Of a stretch of DNA of 5,684 nt, positions 1-5,496 are shown piece after piece. The notes beneath the pieces were generated by a model. The model had not been told where the DNA came from. It was given only the letters and a program-made list of their open reading frames with translations, and searched no databases. A program made the position numbers and the translations under genes. The DNA is from Methanobrevibacter sp. GTDB lineage: Archaea; Methanobacteriota; Methanobacteria; Methanobacteriales; Methanobacteriaceae. The first letter of the stretch is position 1, and each line of letters opens with the position of its first letter. The stretch is taken from the NCBI GenBank assembly GCA_017646885.1, contig JAGCLR010000044.1, positions 1 through 5,684 of the forward strand. The letters are read 5' to 3'.

Positions 1-129
1 GAAACGAAAATTGAAATAATAAAATAAAGAAATACACATAGCGCAACTGGCATATATCGTTAGAGAGAAGAAGTATCTGGTCTGCGTTTGTTTTGTATGG
101 AGGACCAAAGAAAATAAATAATCAACATT
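1..129. other. AT-rich leader upstream of the R-M locus
   Basis: No gene of useful length was found in this stretch. The first 60 bases are about 27 percent GC and hold stops in the frame of the next gene (TAA at 25, TAG at 61, TAA at 115). An ATG at 97 is in that frame but meets the stop at 115 after only six codons, which rules it out as a start for the Mrr gene. The last 20 bases before the ATG at 130 are A-rich, as is usual ahead of Bacteroidetes starts. The segment is the likely 5' untranslated and promoter region of the locus. Confidence 0.6.
60..90 (+). promoter_or_regulatory. Weak candidate Bacteroidetes promoter for the Mrr gene
   Basis: TTAG at 60-63 and TGCGTTTG at 83-90 are separated by 19 bases. 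They resemble the Bacteroidetes -33 element (TTTG) and -7 element (TAnnTTTG), each with one mismatch. The position, about 40 bases before the ATG at 130, is suitable. Two mismatches in such short elements make a chance match quite possible. Confidence 0.22.
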
Positions 130-1035
130 ATGATACCAAAGTTTGAAAAATTCCTCTATCCATTTCTTTTGTTTCTAAAAGAAGGAGAATTAACTACATC
201 TCAAATGATAGAGAAGATATCTCTGTATTTTGAATTAACAGAAGAAGACAAACAACTGTGTACTAAGAGTGGATCTGTTACGCAATTACGTGATCGAGTT
301 GGATGGTCAAGACAATATTTGAGAAGGGCTTTATTTATTGAAATTCCCCAGCATGGCGTTTACAGGATAACTCAAAGAGGTTTGGACTATTTAAACACTC
401 ATACAGATTTGACTATTGATGATCTTCTTGAATATCCTGAGTATGCTGCATACAATACTTCACATAAGAAGAAAAGTTCTTCTCCGGTAGTTTTGACACA
501 TGTTGAAGTGTCTTCAGAGTTGACTCCTACCGAGCAGTTAGAGCAAGCTTTTGAGAGCATCTCAAATGACTTGGCTGCTGACCTATTGTCTAAAGTAATG
601 GAGCAAACACCTTCATTCTTTGAGCATTTGGTTGTTGATCTATTGGTGAAAATGGGTTATGGTGGTGCGTATTCTGATGCTGCACAAGTTACTCAATTAA
701 CCAATGATGAAGGAATTGATGGCATTATTTATGAAGATAAATTAGGTTTAGATAAAATATACCTACAAGCCAAACGTTGGACTAATCCAGTTGGTCGTCC
801 TGTTATTCAACAGTTTGCTGGGGCATTGGTAGGACAAAATGCTACGAAGGGTGTATTTATTACCACTTCTTCGTATAGCAAAGAGGCTCGCAATTATGTA
901 GCAGGATTACACCAAAAGATTGTTCTTATTGATGGCTCTGAATTAGCTAAATACATGATAGAGTATAATGTCGGAGTTAGCGTAAAAAAAGTCTATGAGG
1001 TTAAACGAATAGATACGGATTATTTTGACGAGTAA
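130..1035 (+). CDS. mrr: Mrr-family restriction endonuclease
   Basis: The 301-residue product matches the build and length of E. coli Mrr (about 304 residues), a type IV enzyme that cuts DNA carrying foreign adenine or cytosine methylation. Residues 1-90 form the Mrr N-terminal winged-helix DNA-binding domain, with the RDRVGWSRQYLRRA stretch and a GVYRITQRGLDYL end. A low-complexity linker runs from about 105 to 135. The catalytic PD-(D/E)XK domain spans about 160-280: helix glutamate E165 in FFEHLVVDLL, D197 in EGIDGII, then Q213-A-K215 in YLQAKRW. This is the Q-x-K variant active site seen in Mrr, so the enzyme looks intact. VGRP and GVFITTSSYSKEAR are further family blocks. The ATG at 130 is the only plausible start, since an in-frame TAA lies at 115. 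Its place beside two methyltransferase genes is unusual for a stand-alone type IV enzyme. It may instead serve as a cutter of the neighbouring system, but the sequence alone does not show which. Confidence 0.9.
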   Translation: MIPKFEKFLYPFLLFLKEGELTTSQMIEKISLYFELTEEDKQLCTKSGSVTQLRDRVGWSRQYLRRALFIEIPQHGVYRITQRGLDYLNTHTDLTIDDLLEYPEYAAYNTSHKKKSSSPVVLTHVEVSSELTPTEQLEQAFESISNDLAADLLSKVMEQTPSFFEHLVVDLLVKMGYGGAYSDAAQVTQLTNDEGIDGIIYEDKLGLDKIYLQAKRWTNPVGRPVIQQFAGALVGQNATKGVFITTSSYSKEARNYVAGLHQKIVLIDGSELAKYMIEYNVGVSVKKVYEVKRIDTDYFDE

Positions 1036-1060
1036 CAGAGGAAGAGAAGACATACTATCA

Positions 1061-1068
1061 TAGATTTG
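1061..1068 (+). promoter_or_regulatory. Possible -7 element of an internal promoter ahead of the methyltransferase genes
   Basis: TAGATTTG is an exact match to the Bacteroidetes -7 consensus TAnnTTTG. It lies 52 bases before the methyltransferase ATG at 1121, in the gap after the Mrr stop. No TTTG -33 element is found at the expected distance of 19-20 bases upstream; the nearest TTTG (1024-1027) is 33 bases away. If used, it would let the methyltransferases be made apart from the Mrr gene. Confidence 0.3.
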
Positions 1069-1120
1069 ACTAAAAAAGCGAAACGAATTTGGGTAATGGA
1101 ATAAGAACAGGAAACAATAT

Positions 1121-2185
1121 ATGACAAAGAAAAAAAATACAGTTTTAGATTTGTTTTGTGGATGTGGTGGGCTATCAAAAGGGTTTGAGATGGCAGGGTA
1201 TAATATTGTATTAGGAGTGGATTTTAACGAGCCTGCTCTTAAAACTTTTGCATACAATCATAAAAACAGTAAAACTCTATGTGGTGACTTATCTGCTCCA
1301 GACACATTTAACAAAATAGATAATATCTTAGGGGAAACCAAAGTAGATGTAATTATAGGTGGTCCTCCTTGTCAGGGTTTTAGTTTAACGGGAACTAGGA
1401 ACTTCGATGATGAAAGAAATAAACTCTATCTGGCTATGATAGAAACTGTAAAGCGATATTCACCAAAGGCATTTGTGATTGAAAATGTGCCTGGAATGGC
1501 TACTCTTTATAATGGTGAAGTGAAGGATGAAATCATCAAGCGATTTACAAAAATGGGTTATGTAGTCAGCCACAAAATTCTTTGTGCCGCTGATTATGGA
1601 GTTCCACAAATCCGTAAAAGGCTTATATTTGTAGGAGTAAAGCAAGGATTAGATCAGTTTGAATTTCCACCAGTTACTAATACACCAGACAATTATATAA
1701 CTTGTGAGCAAGCTATTGGAGATTTACCTTCTTTGGAATTTACACTCGGTGCAGATGAATCTCAATACGAAAGCCAACCTATAACAGAATATCAAAAAAC
1801 AATGAGAGGAAAATGTTCTGTTCTCTATAATCATAAGGCTATTGATCATAAGCAATTTGTTAAAGATACCATTGCACTAGTGCCAGACGGTGGAAATTAC
1901 AAAGACCTTCCCAAAGGAGTAGGTGAAAGTAGAAATTTCCATATGGCTTGGACTCGATACAGAAGTGACAAACCATCCAGAACTATTGATACTGGTCATA
2001 GAAATAACTTCCACTATAAATGGAATCGTTGTCCTACAGTAAGAGAAAGTGCAAGATTACAATCATTTCCAGATAATTTTGTTTTTTTAGGTACAAAAAC
2101 TCAACAAGATAGGCAAGTTGGTAATGCTGTACCTTGTTTACTGGCTAAAGCAATAGGAGTTCAATTATTGTCTTACCTTAAATAG
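1121..2185 (+). CDS. DNA (cytosine-5) methyltransferase, first of two
   Basis: The 354-residue product carries the ordered motifs of C5 DNA methyltransferases, which transfer a methyl group from S-adenosylmethionine to carbon 5 of cytosine. Motif I is DLFCGCGG (residues 10-17, cofactor binding). Motif IV is GGPPCQGFS (80-88) with catalytic C84, and motif VI is ENV (121-123). Motif VIII is QIRKR (163-167), motif IX is RESARLQSF (308-316), and motif X is QVGNAVP (332-338). The target recognition region lies between motifs VIII and IX, roughly 180-300. All key residues are present, so the enzyme should be active. An in-frame stop at 1094 and motif I at residue 10 fix the ATG at 1121; AGGAAA about 10 bases upstream is at best a weak ribosome site. 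The next methyltransferase starts 2 bases after this stop. The enzyme is probably the protecting half for one strand of the recognition site; its target sequence is unknown. Confidence 0.95.
   Translation: MTKKKNTVLDLFCGCGGLSKGFEMAGYNIVLGVDFNEPALKTFAYNHKNSKTLCGDLSAPDTFNKIDNILGETKVDVIIGGPPCQGFSLTGTRNFDDERNKLYLAMIETVKRYSPKAFVIENVPGMATLYNGEVKDEIIKRFTKMGYVVSHKILCAADYGVPQIRKRLIFVGVKQGLDQFEFPPVTNTPDNYITCEQAIGDLPSLEFTLGADESQYESQPITEYQKTMRGKCSVLYNHKAIDHKQFVKDTIALVPDGGNYKDLPKGVGESRNFHMAWTRYRSDKPSRTIDTGHRNNFHYKWNRCPTVRESARLQSFPDNFVFLGTKTQQDRQVGNAVPCLLAKAIGVQLLSYLK
1340..1374 (+). repeat. 35-base block identical to 2467-2501 (motif IV, copy 1)
   Basis: These 35 bases encode KVDVIIGGPPCQ, including the catalytic cysteine, and are identical base for base to 2467-2501 in the second methyltransferase. 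The match is in the same codon phase and includes all wobble positions, and it ends in mismatches on both sides. The protein motif is conserved by function, but shared synonymous choices across eleven complete codons exceed what the motif alone demands. Confidence 0.85.
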
Positions 2186-2187
2186 TA

Positions 2188-3417
2188 ATGAATAGGAAGA
2201 TTCAAACTATAGATTTATTTGCAGGATGTGGAGGTCTACTAGATGGATTTCTACAAGAAGGACATTATAACTCGTTAGCTTGTGTAGAATGGGAGCAAGC
2301 CCCTTGTTTGACACTAGCAAATCGGTTACAAACAAGATGGAATCATTCAGAAGCAAATAACGAAGTTATTCGTTTTGACATACAAAGAACTGATGAGTTA
2401 TTAAACGGTTTTAACGATTCCGAATACGGCAATCATATTGGACTTAACAAACTGATTGGAAAGAAAAAAGTAGATGTAATTATAGGTGGTCCTCCTTGTC
2501 AAGCATACTCCTTAGCAGGGCGTATTAGGGACATAAATGGGATGAGAGATGATTATAGAAATTACTTATTCGAAAGTTATTTAAGAGTAGTACAATACTT
2601 TCAGCCTAAATTTTTCATTTTTGAAAATGTTGTAGGTATGCTAAGTGCAGCTCCAGACGGTACACCTATTGTTGATAAAATTAAACAAGCATTTAATGAT
2701 GCAGGTTACGCTGTAATAGATAACTTTAAGGAAGCTTTATTTGATGTAGCGGATTTTGGTATCCCACAACACAGAAACCGTGTAATAATTCTAGGTGTTA
2801 ATAAGAATTATTTTGATTCTAGTGTGATCACTACAATTATTGAAGATTTCTATAAAAATAAAATGCCTTCACATTTTCGTAAACAAAAAACCGTTGCTGA
2901 GGCAATAGGTGATTTACCTAAACTATATCCACTTGATGATAAAATTTCTGTTAATGGTAGAAAATATTCTCATTCACCAATAACAAGTGAAGGTGTATTA
3001 AATCACTCACCTAGATTCCATAGCAAAAGGGATCAGCAAATTTTTCAGCTTTTAGCGAGTGACATCGAGCGAAAAGAGTATAAATACACCAAAATAGAAG
3101 CCTTAAAAAAACTGTATACGGAAGTTACTGGCAAGACTAGCAATATACATAAATTTTATGTATTAAGAAAAGACGAGCCTAGTAATACCATACCTGCTCA
3201 TCTCTATAAAGATGGGCTGAGACATATTCACCCAGATTCCACACAAGCCAGATCAATAACAGTAAGAGAAGCTGCTAGGCTACAAACTTTTGCAGATGAT
3301 TTCGAGTTCTTAGGTTCAACAATGGCTCAATACAAAATGATTGGTAATGCTGTACCTTCAGAGTTTGCTCGTATTATTGCTAGTTCGCTATACTCAATCA
3401 TTATAAAATATTGTTAA
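2188..3417 (+). CDS. DNA (cytosine-5) methyltransferase, second of two
   Basis: The 409-residue product is a complete C5 DNA methyltransferase of a different subfamily from its upstream neighbour. Motif I is DLFAGCGGL (residues 9-17). Motif IV is GGPPCQAYS (100-108) with catalytic C104, motif VI is FENV (145-148), motif VIII is QHRNR (194-198), motif IX is REAARLQTF (360-368), and motif X is MIGNAVP (384-390). The region between motifs VIII and IX (about 205-355) is longer than in the first enzyme and holds the target recognition domain, so the two probably read different sequences or opposite strands of one asymmetric site. An insert at about residues 55-90, between motifs I and IV, also makes it longer. 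The start lies 2 bases after the previous stop and the stop is 1 base before the HNH gene, which indicates translational coupling. It shares a 35-base identical DNA block with the first methyltransferase at motif IV. Confidence 0.95.
   Translation: MNRKIQTIDLFAGCGGLLDGFLQEGHYNSLACVEWEQAPCLTLANRLQTRWNHSEANNEVIRFDIQRTDELLNGFNDSEYGNHIGLNKLIGKKKVDVIIGGPPCQAYSLAGRIRDINGMRDDYRNYLFESYLRVVQYFQPKFFIFENVVGMLSAAPDGTPIVDKIKQAFNDAGYAVIDNFKEALFDVADFGIPQHRNRVIILGVNKNYFDSSVITTIIEDFYKNKMPSHFRKQKTVAEAIGDLPKLYPLDDKISVNGRKYSHSPITSEGVLNHSPRFHSKRDQQIFQLLASDIERKEYKYTKIEALKKLYTEVTGKTSNIHKFYVLRKDEPSNTIPAHLYKDGLRHIHPDSTQARSITVREAARLQTFADDFEFLGSTMAQYKMIGNAVPSEFARIIASSLYSIIIKYC
2467..2501 (+). repeat. 35-base block identical to 1340-1374 (motif IV, copy 2)
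   Basis: This is the second copy of the identical block, lying over codons 94-105 of the second methyltransferase. A shorter match of 18 bases at motif X (2118-2135 and 3341-3358, starting TTGGTAATGCTG) and one of 12 bases at motif IX also link the two genes. The rest of the genes is clearly diverged. Confidence 0.85.
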
Positions 3418-3418
3418 T

Positions 3419-4471
3419 ATGTCAAAGTATTACATCCACAAAGTAGGACATCAAGAAATGGGGTCGGTACAAAATAGAGGAGATAGACCCGCTAGAGGTA
3501 GATATTTCTTTATATCTAAATCCTGCTTAGAATTTTTCCCACACATTTCTTCTGTTGTGATGAATGATAAAATTGTCCTATCCATCATTCCTATGATAGA
3601 AGGTGCTTCTGAAAAAAAAGTATGGTGTACTATGGACTACCATAATCAAAAGTTTGCTGATATTGAATATGTAGGAAAAAATCCTAGAAATGAAATCAGA
3701 TTATATATGAATAATGCTATTGATCCAGATAGGCAATATTTTTTCAAAGGGGATTTAGCAGTATTTGAAAAATTTGAGAATGAGGATGGACTATGCTATA
3801 GCCTAACAAGAATATCTCCCGTACACGAGGAATACGAAGCTCTTTTAGACTTGGTAGAAACAAATGATAGCAGATTCCATTCTAATTTGTTATTAGAAAG
3901 TGAATTTGATTTTATTAAAAAACCAGATTGGGACTCTATTTCTGACATTGTGGTTACACAAGAAGCTCAAGCTGTGATCCAACAAGAATCCGCTTCTATT
4001 ATTGAAACCATATCAGAAGATCAAAATGATAACAGCTTAGAAGAATCAATGGGAAGTTCTATCTTTAATTCCACATTGTTCCACGATTTAGTAATGCACG
4101 CATATGATTATAAGTGTGCTATTACTGGTAAAGTTATCAGATTTAAGGAAGGGAATGTAGACCTATATAATTTAGAAGCTGCACATATAAAACCGCAAGC
4201 TCACGAAGGAACATTCCTTCCTTGCAATGGAATAGCATTAAGCCGAGATATGCACTTTGCTTTTGATAAAGGTTTCTTTACCATTTCTGATGATTATGTT
4301 ATTGTCGTTTCAGAGAAATTAAAAGGGCATTGGTTTTATGATCAGTATAATGGACATAAAATTTATGTGCCTACAGAGCCATTTTATAGACCTCAAAGCC
4401 AATTTTTAAGACATCATCGAGAAAAGGTTTTCGAAACATTTAGACAAATCCGAAGACTAGGAGCAAAATAA
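3419..4471 (+). CDS. HNH restriction endonuclease, likely cognate nuclease of the two methyltransferases
   Basis: The 350-residue product ends in an HNH nuclease domain of the HNH_2 type (about residues 228-300). C233-x-ITG opens the fold, E253-AAHIKP supplies the metal and general-base histidine H256, N270 lies in CNGIAL, and H279 lies in MHFAFDKGFFTIS. All three signature residues (H, N, H) are present, so it should be active. Residues 1-135 form a separate, mostly beta-strand region; its end, NEIRLYMNN followed by GDLAVFEKF, recalls the B3-like/EcoRII N-terminal DNA-binding fold, though this is only a tentative likeness. An acidic, serine- and glutamine-rich linker (about 180-212) joins the two. 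The layout, a site-reading domain plus a cutting domain, fits a type II restriction enzyme. It starts 1 base after the second methyltransferase, so the three proteins are co-made, which argues that it cuts the sequence they protect. Assignment as HNH nuclease is firm; type II cognate status is inferred. Confidence 0.88.
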   Translation: MSKYYIHKVGHQEMGSVQNRGDRPARGRYFFISKSCLEFFPHISSVVMNDKIVLSIIPMIEGASEKKVWCTMDYHNQKFADIEYVGKNPRNEIRLYMNNAIDPDRQYFFKGDLAVFEKFENEDGLCYSLTRISPVHEEYEALLDLVETNDSRFHSNLLLESEFDFIKKPDWDSISDIVVTQEAQAVIQQESASIIETISEDQNDNSLEESMGSSIFNSTLFHDLVMHAYDYKCAITGKVIRFKEGNVDLYNLEAAHIKPQAHEGTFLPCNGIALSRDMHFAFDKGFFTISDDYVIVVSEKLKGHWFYDQYNGHKIYVPTEPFYRPQSQFLRHHREKVFETFRQIRRLGAK

Positions 4472-4492
4472 AAGGAAGCTTAATCGCATCGA

Positions 4493-4514
4493 GTTAACAC
4501 TTAACAGTTAACAC
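4493..4514. repeat. GTTAACAC direct repeat with nested dyads
   Basis: GTTAACAC occurs at 4493-4500 and again at 4507-4514, separated by TTAACA. Because GTTAAC is its own reverse complement, the pair is also an inverted repeat. TTAAC-A-GTTAA at 4501-4511 is a perfect dyad, and GTTAA-CAC-TTAAC at 4493-4505 is another. No T-run follows, so it is not a typical intrinsic terminator. It lies 22 bases after the HNH stop and could be a protein-binding site or a trace of a recombination junction. Confidence 0.4.
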
Positions 4515-4560
4515 ATGATTGAATGTGGTAGTGTGATGTGGTGGAAAAAAGAATAAATCT

Positions 4561-4710
4561 ATGACCGACCGATTAGAACAACTTCTAAATACCTTTACCG
4601 AAGTCCGAGAGTGTGACTACAAAGGTGAACATTATTCCGTGAGGGATAATGGTGCTATCATGCGCCATCCCAAGACCACAAGAGGAAGTGGAGGAGTAAG
4701 AGTTAGGTAA
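4561..4710 (+). CDS. 49-residue ORF, probable truncated remnant of an HNH-endonuclease-like gene
   Basis: The ORF encodes 49 residues beginning MTDRLEQLLNTFTEVRE and continuing with YKGEHYSVRDNGAIMRHP. From memory, this beginning closely matches the N-terminus of a much longer family of HNH-signature proteins frequent in Bacteroides and Prevotella, in which the reading continues through a WTFG block to the VDHIDTNRxNNRPENLRWLT nuclease core. Here the likeness stops after RHPK, and a short arginine- and glycine-rich tail leads to TAA, so the nuclease core is missing. It is probably a decayed leftover rather than an active enzyme, although the ATG with its A-rich leader could still be translated. 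GC is about 45 percent (68 of 150), clearly above the R-M genes upstream and the gene downstream, which suggests a different origin. Family assignment is from recall and moderate in certainty. Confidence 0.5.
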   Translation: MTDRLEQLLNTFTEVRECDYKGEHYSVRDNGAIMRHPKTTRGSGGVRVR

Positions 4711-4753
4711 TAAATAAGGAGTCTAAATATACGTAAAACAATAACAAGCCATT

Positions 4754-5458
4754 ATGTATCCACGCGACAATATATTTAATATTTATTACAATATTGGTAA
4801 ACGTCTTCCTTTTCAAGTAAAACGATGTGAAATAGGTTTGATGCGTTCTATAAATTGGGAAACCAGATTGAGTACAAGAGGAAGAACATTTATGGTGGAA
4901 AGAATCGAACCTAAAGGAAGATATGGCAAAGCATATGGATATTGTTTGGTAGACAATGAATTAAGTGAGGAATACTTAAGATTTTATTACCCAGATTATA
5001 AGGCAGGCGAAATAGTAGAGATTCCATGTGCAGGTTGTGGGGAATGGGTTTTAATTGATGTTCCAAATGTTGACTTAAATGAAATATTTCCTATGCATCA
5101 GCCAGAAGAAATAATCCCATTTGGCAAGTATAAAGGCAAAAGTTTACAAGAAATATATGACATAGATCCTAAATATATTTTTTGGTTATTAGACCAGGAC
5201 CCATATTATACAGTTAATATACCAAAATTGATAGGTGTAGAAGCAAAAACAGAGGAGGAATTTCAACAAATATGTTTATCGGAATACGATAGGTTGTACC
5301 CAAAACTGACTGCAGAGTCAATAATAAAAACAGGCAAATATAAAGATAAATCTTTCGCAGAAGTAGCATTAGATGATCCTAATTATATAGATTGGTTTTT
5401 AGCTAATACAAAAGAGAGAATAGATTACGATTCCTTCTATAAACTAAAGCAACGATAA
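4754..5458 (+). CDS. Uncharacterised protein with two exonuclease X C-terminal/DUF3820-like modules
   Basis: The 234-residue product is not a gene I can name. Its C-terminal half holds two copies of a short module about 70 residues apart: IPFGKYKGKSLQEIYDIDPKYIFWLL-like at residues 121-146 and IKTGKYKDKSFAEVALDDPNYIDWFL-like at 191-216. The GKYK-x-KS, DP-x-YI and W-(F/L)-L positions are shared. This module is the kind found at the C-terminus of exonuclease X-like proteins and in DUF3820 proteins. No exonuclease catalytic domain is present here. The N-terminal 105 residues are rich in aromatic and basic residues (FMVERIEPKGRYGKAYGY) and contain one C92-x-x-C95 pair, too little to call a zinc site. 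The ATG at 4754 follows an A-rich leader; M30 (4841) is an alternative start. Its AT-rich composition matches the R-M genes, so it may belong to the same acquired block. The role is unknown, and no signal peptide or membrane segment is visible. Confidence 0.72.
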   Translation: MYPRDNIFNIYYNIGKRLPFQVKRCEIGLMRSINWETRLSTRGRTFMVERIEPKGRYGKAYGYCLVDNELSEEYLRFYYPDYKAGEIVEIPCAGCGEWVLIDVPNVDLNEIFPMHQPEEIIPFGKYKGKSLQEIYDIDPKYIFWLLDQDPYYTVNIPKLIGVEAKTEEEFQQICLSEYDRLYPKLTAESIIKTGKYKDKSFAEVALDDPNYIDWFLANTKERIDYDSFYKLKQR

Positions 5459-5496
5459 TTCCCCCCTCCCATCAACATATATTTTCATGTGATAAA
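5459..5496. other. Short spacer with a C-run and a weak imperfect hairpin
   Basis: A run of six C followed by TCCC directly follows the upstream stop. Then 5471-5478 and 5487-5493 can pair imperfectly (ATCAACAT with ATGTGAT, one bulge). No U-tract follows, so a terminator is not supported. The base composition of the window shifts upward just after this point. Confidence 0.35.

Larger units (their letters stand above)
130..4471 (+). other. Restriction-modification locus: Mrr endonuclease, two m5C methyltransferases, HNH endonuclease
   Basis: Four co-directional genes make a complete R-M locus. The two methyltransferases and the HNH nuclease are packed with gaps of 2 and 1 bases and must be co-expressed. 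The Mrr gene is 85 bases upstream with no visible terminator between, so read-through is likely. Two full-length m5C methyltransferases side by side are typical of systems with asymmetric sites, such as HgaI, in which each strand needs its own enzyme (family knowledge). The HNH protein is the likeliest cognate cutter because it is coupled to the methyltransferases (inference). No controller (C) protein gene or specificity subunit gene is present. The recognition sequence cannot be read from the DNA. Confidence 0.8.

Noticed and set aside
97..117. ATG at 97 as an upstream start or leader peptide
   Set aside because: It meets TAA after six codons in the same frame as the Mrr gene. A functional leader peptide cannot be supported from so little.
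943..1257. 104-codon minus-strand open frame
   Set aside because: It overlaps the end of the Mrr gene and the start of the first methyltransferase, both of which have clear family motifs. Its product is low-complexity, rich in F and S, with no recognisable domain.
1460..1645. 61-codon minus-strand open frame
   Set aside because: It lies wholly inside the first methyltransferase, opposite motifs VI to VIII, and shows no domain or leader of its own.
1121..3417. The two methyltransferases as split halves of one enzyme (as in AquI)
   Set aside because: Each has its own full set of motifs I, IV, VI, VIII, IX and X, so both are complete enzymes.
130..4471. Type I or type III R-M, BREX or DISARM locus
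   Set aside because: There is no helicase, specificity subunit, PglZ or phospholipase D gene in the window. The genes present fit type II plus Mrr.
5471..5493. Hairpin as an intrinsic terminator after the double-module gene
   Set aside because: The stem is short, imperfect and AT-rich and is not followed by a T-run, and it ends four bases before the next start codon.
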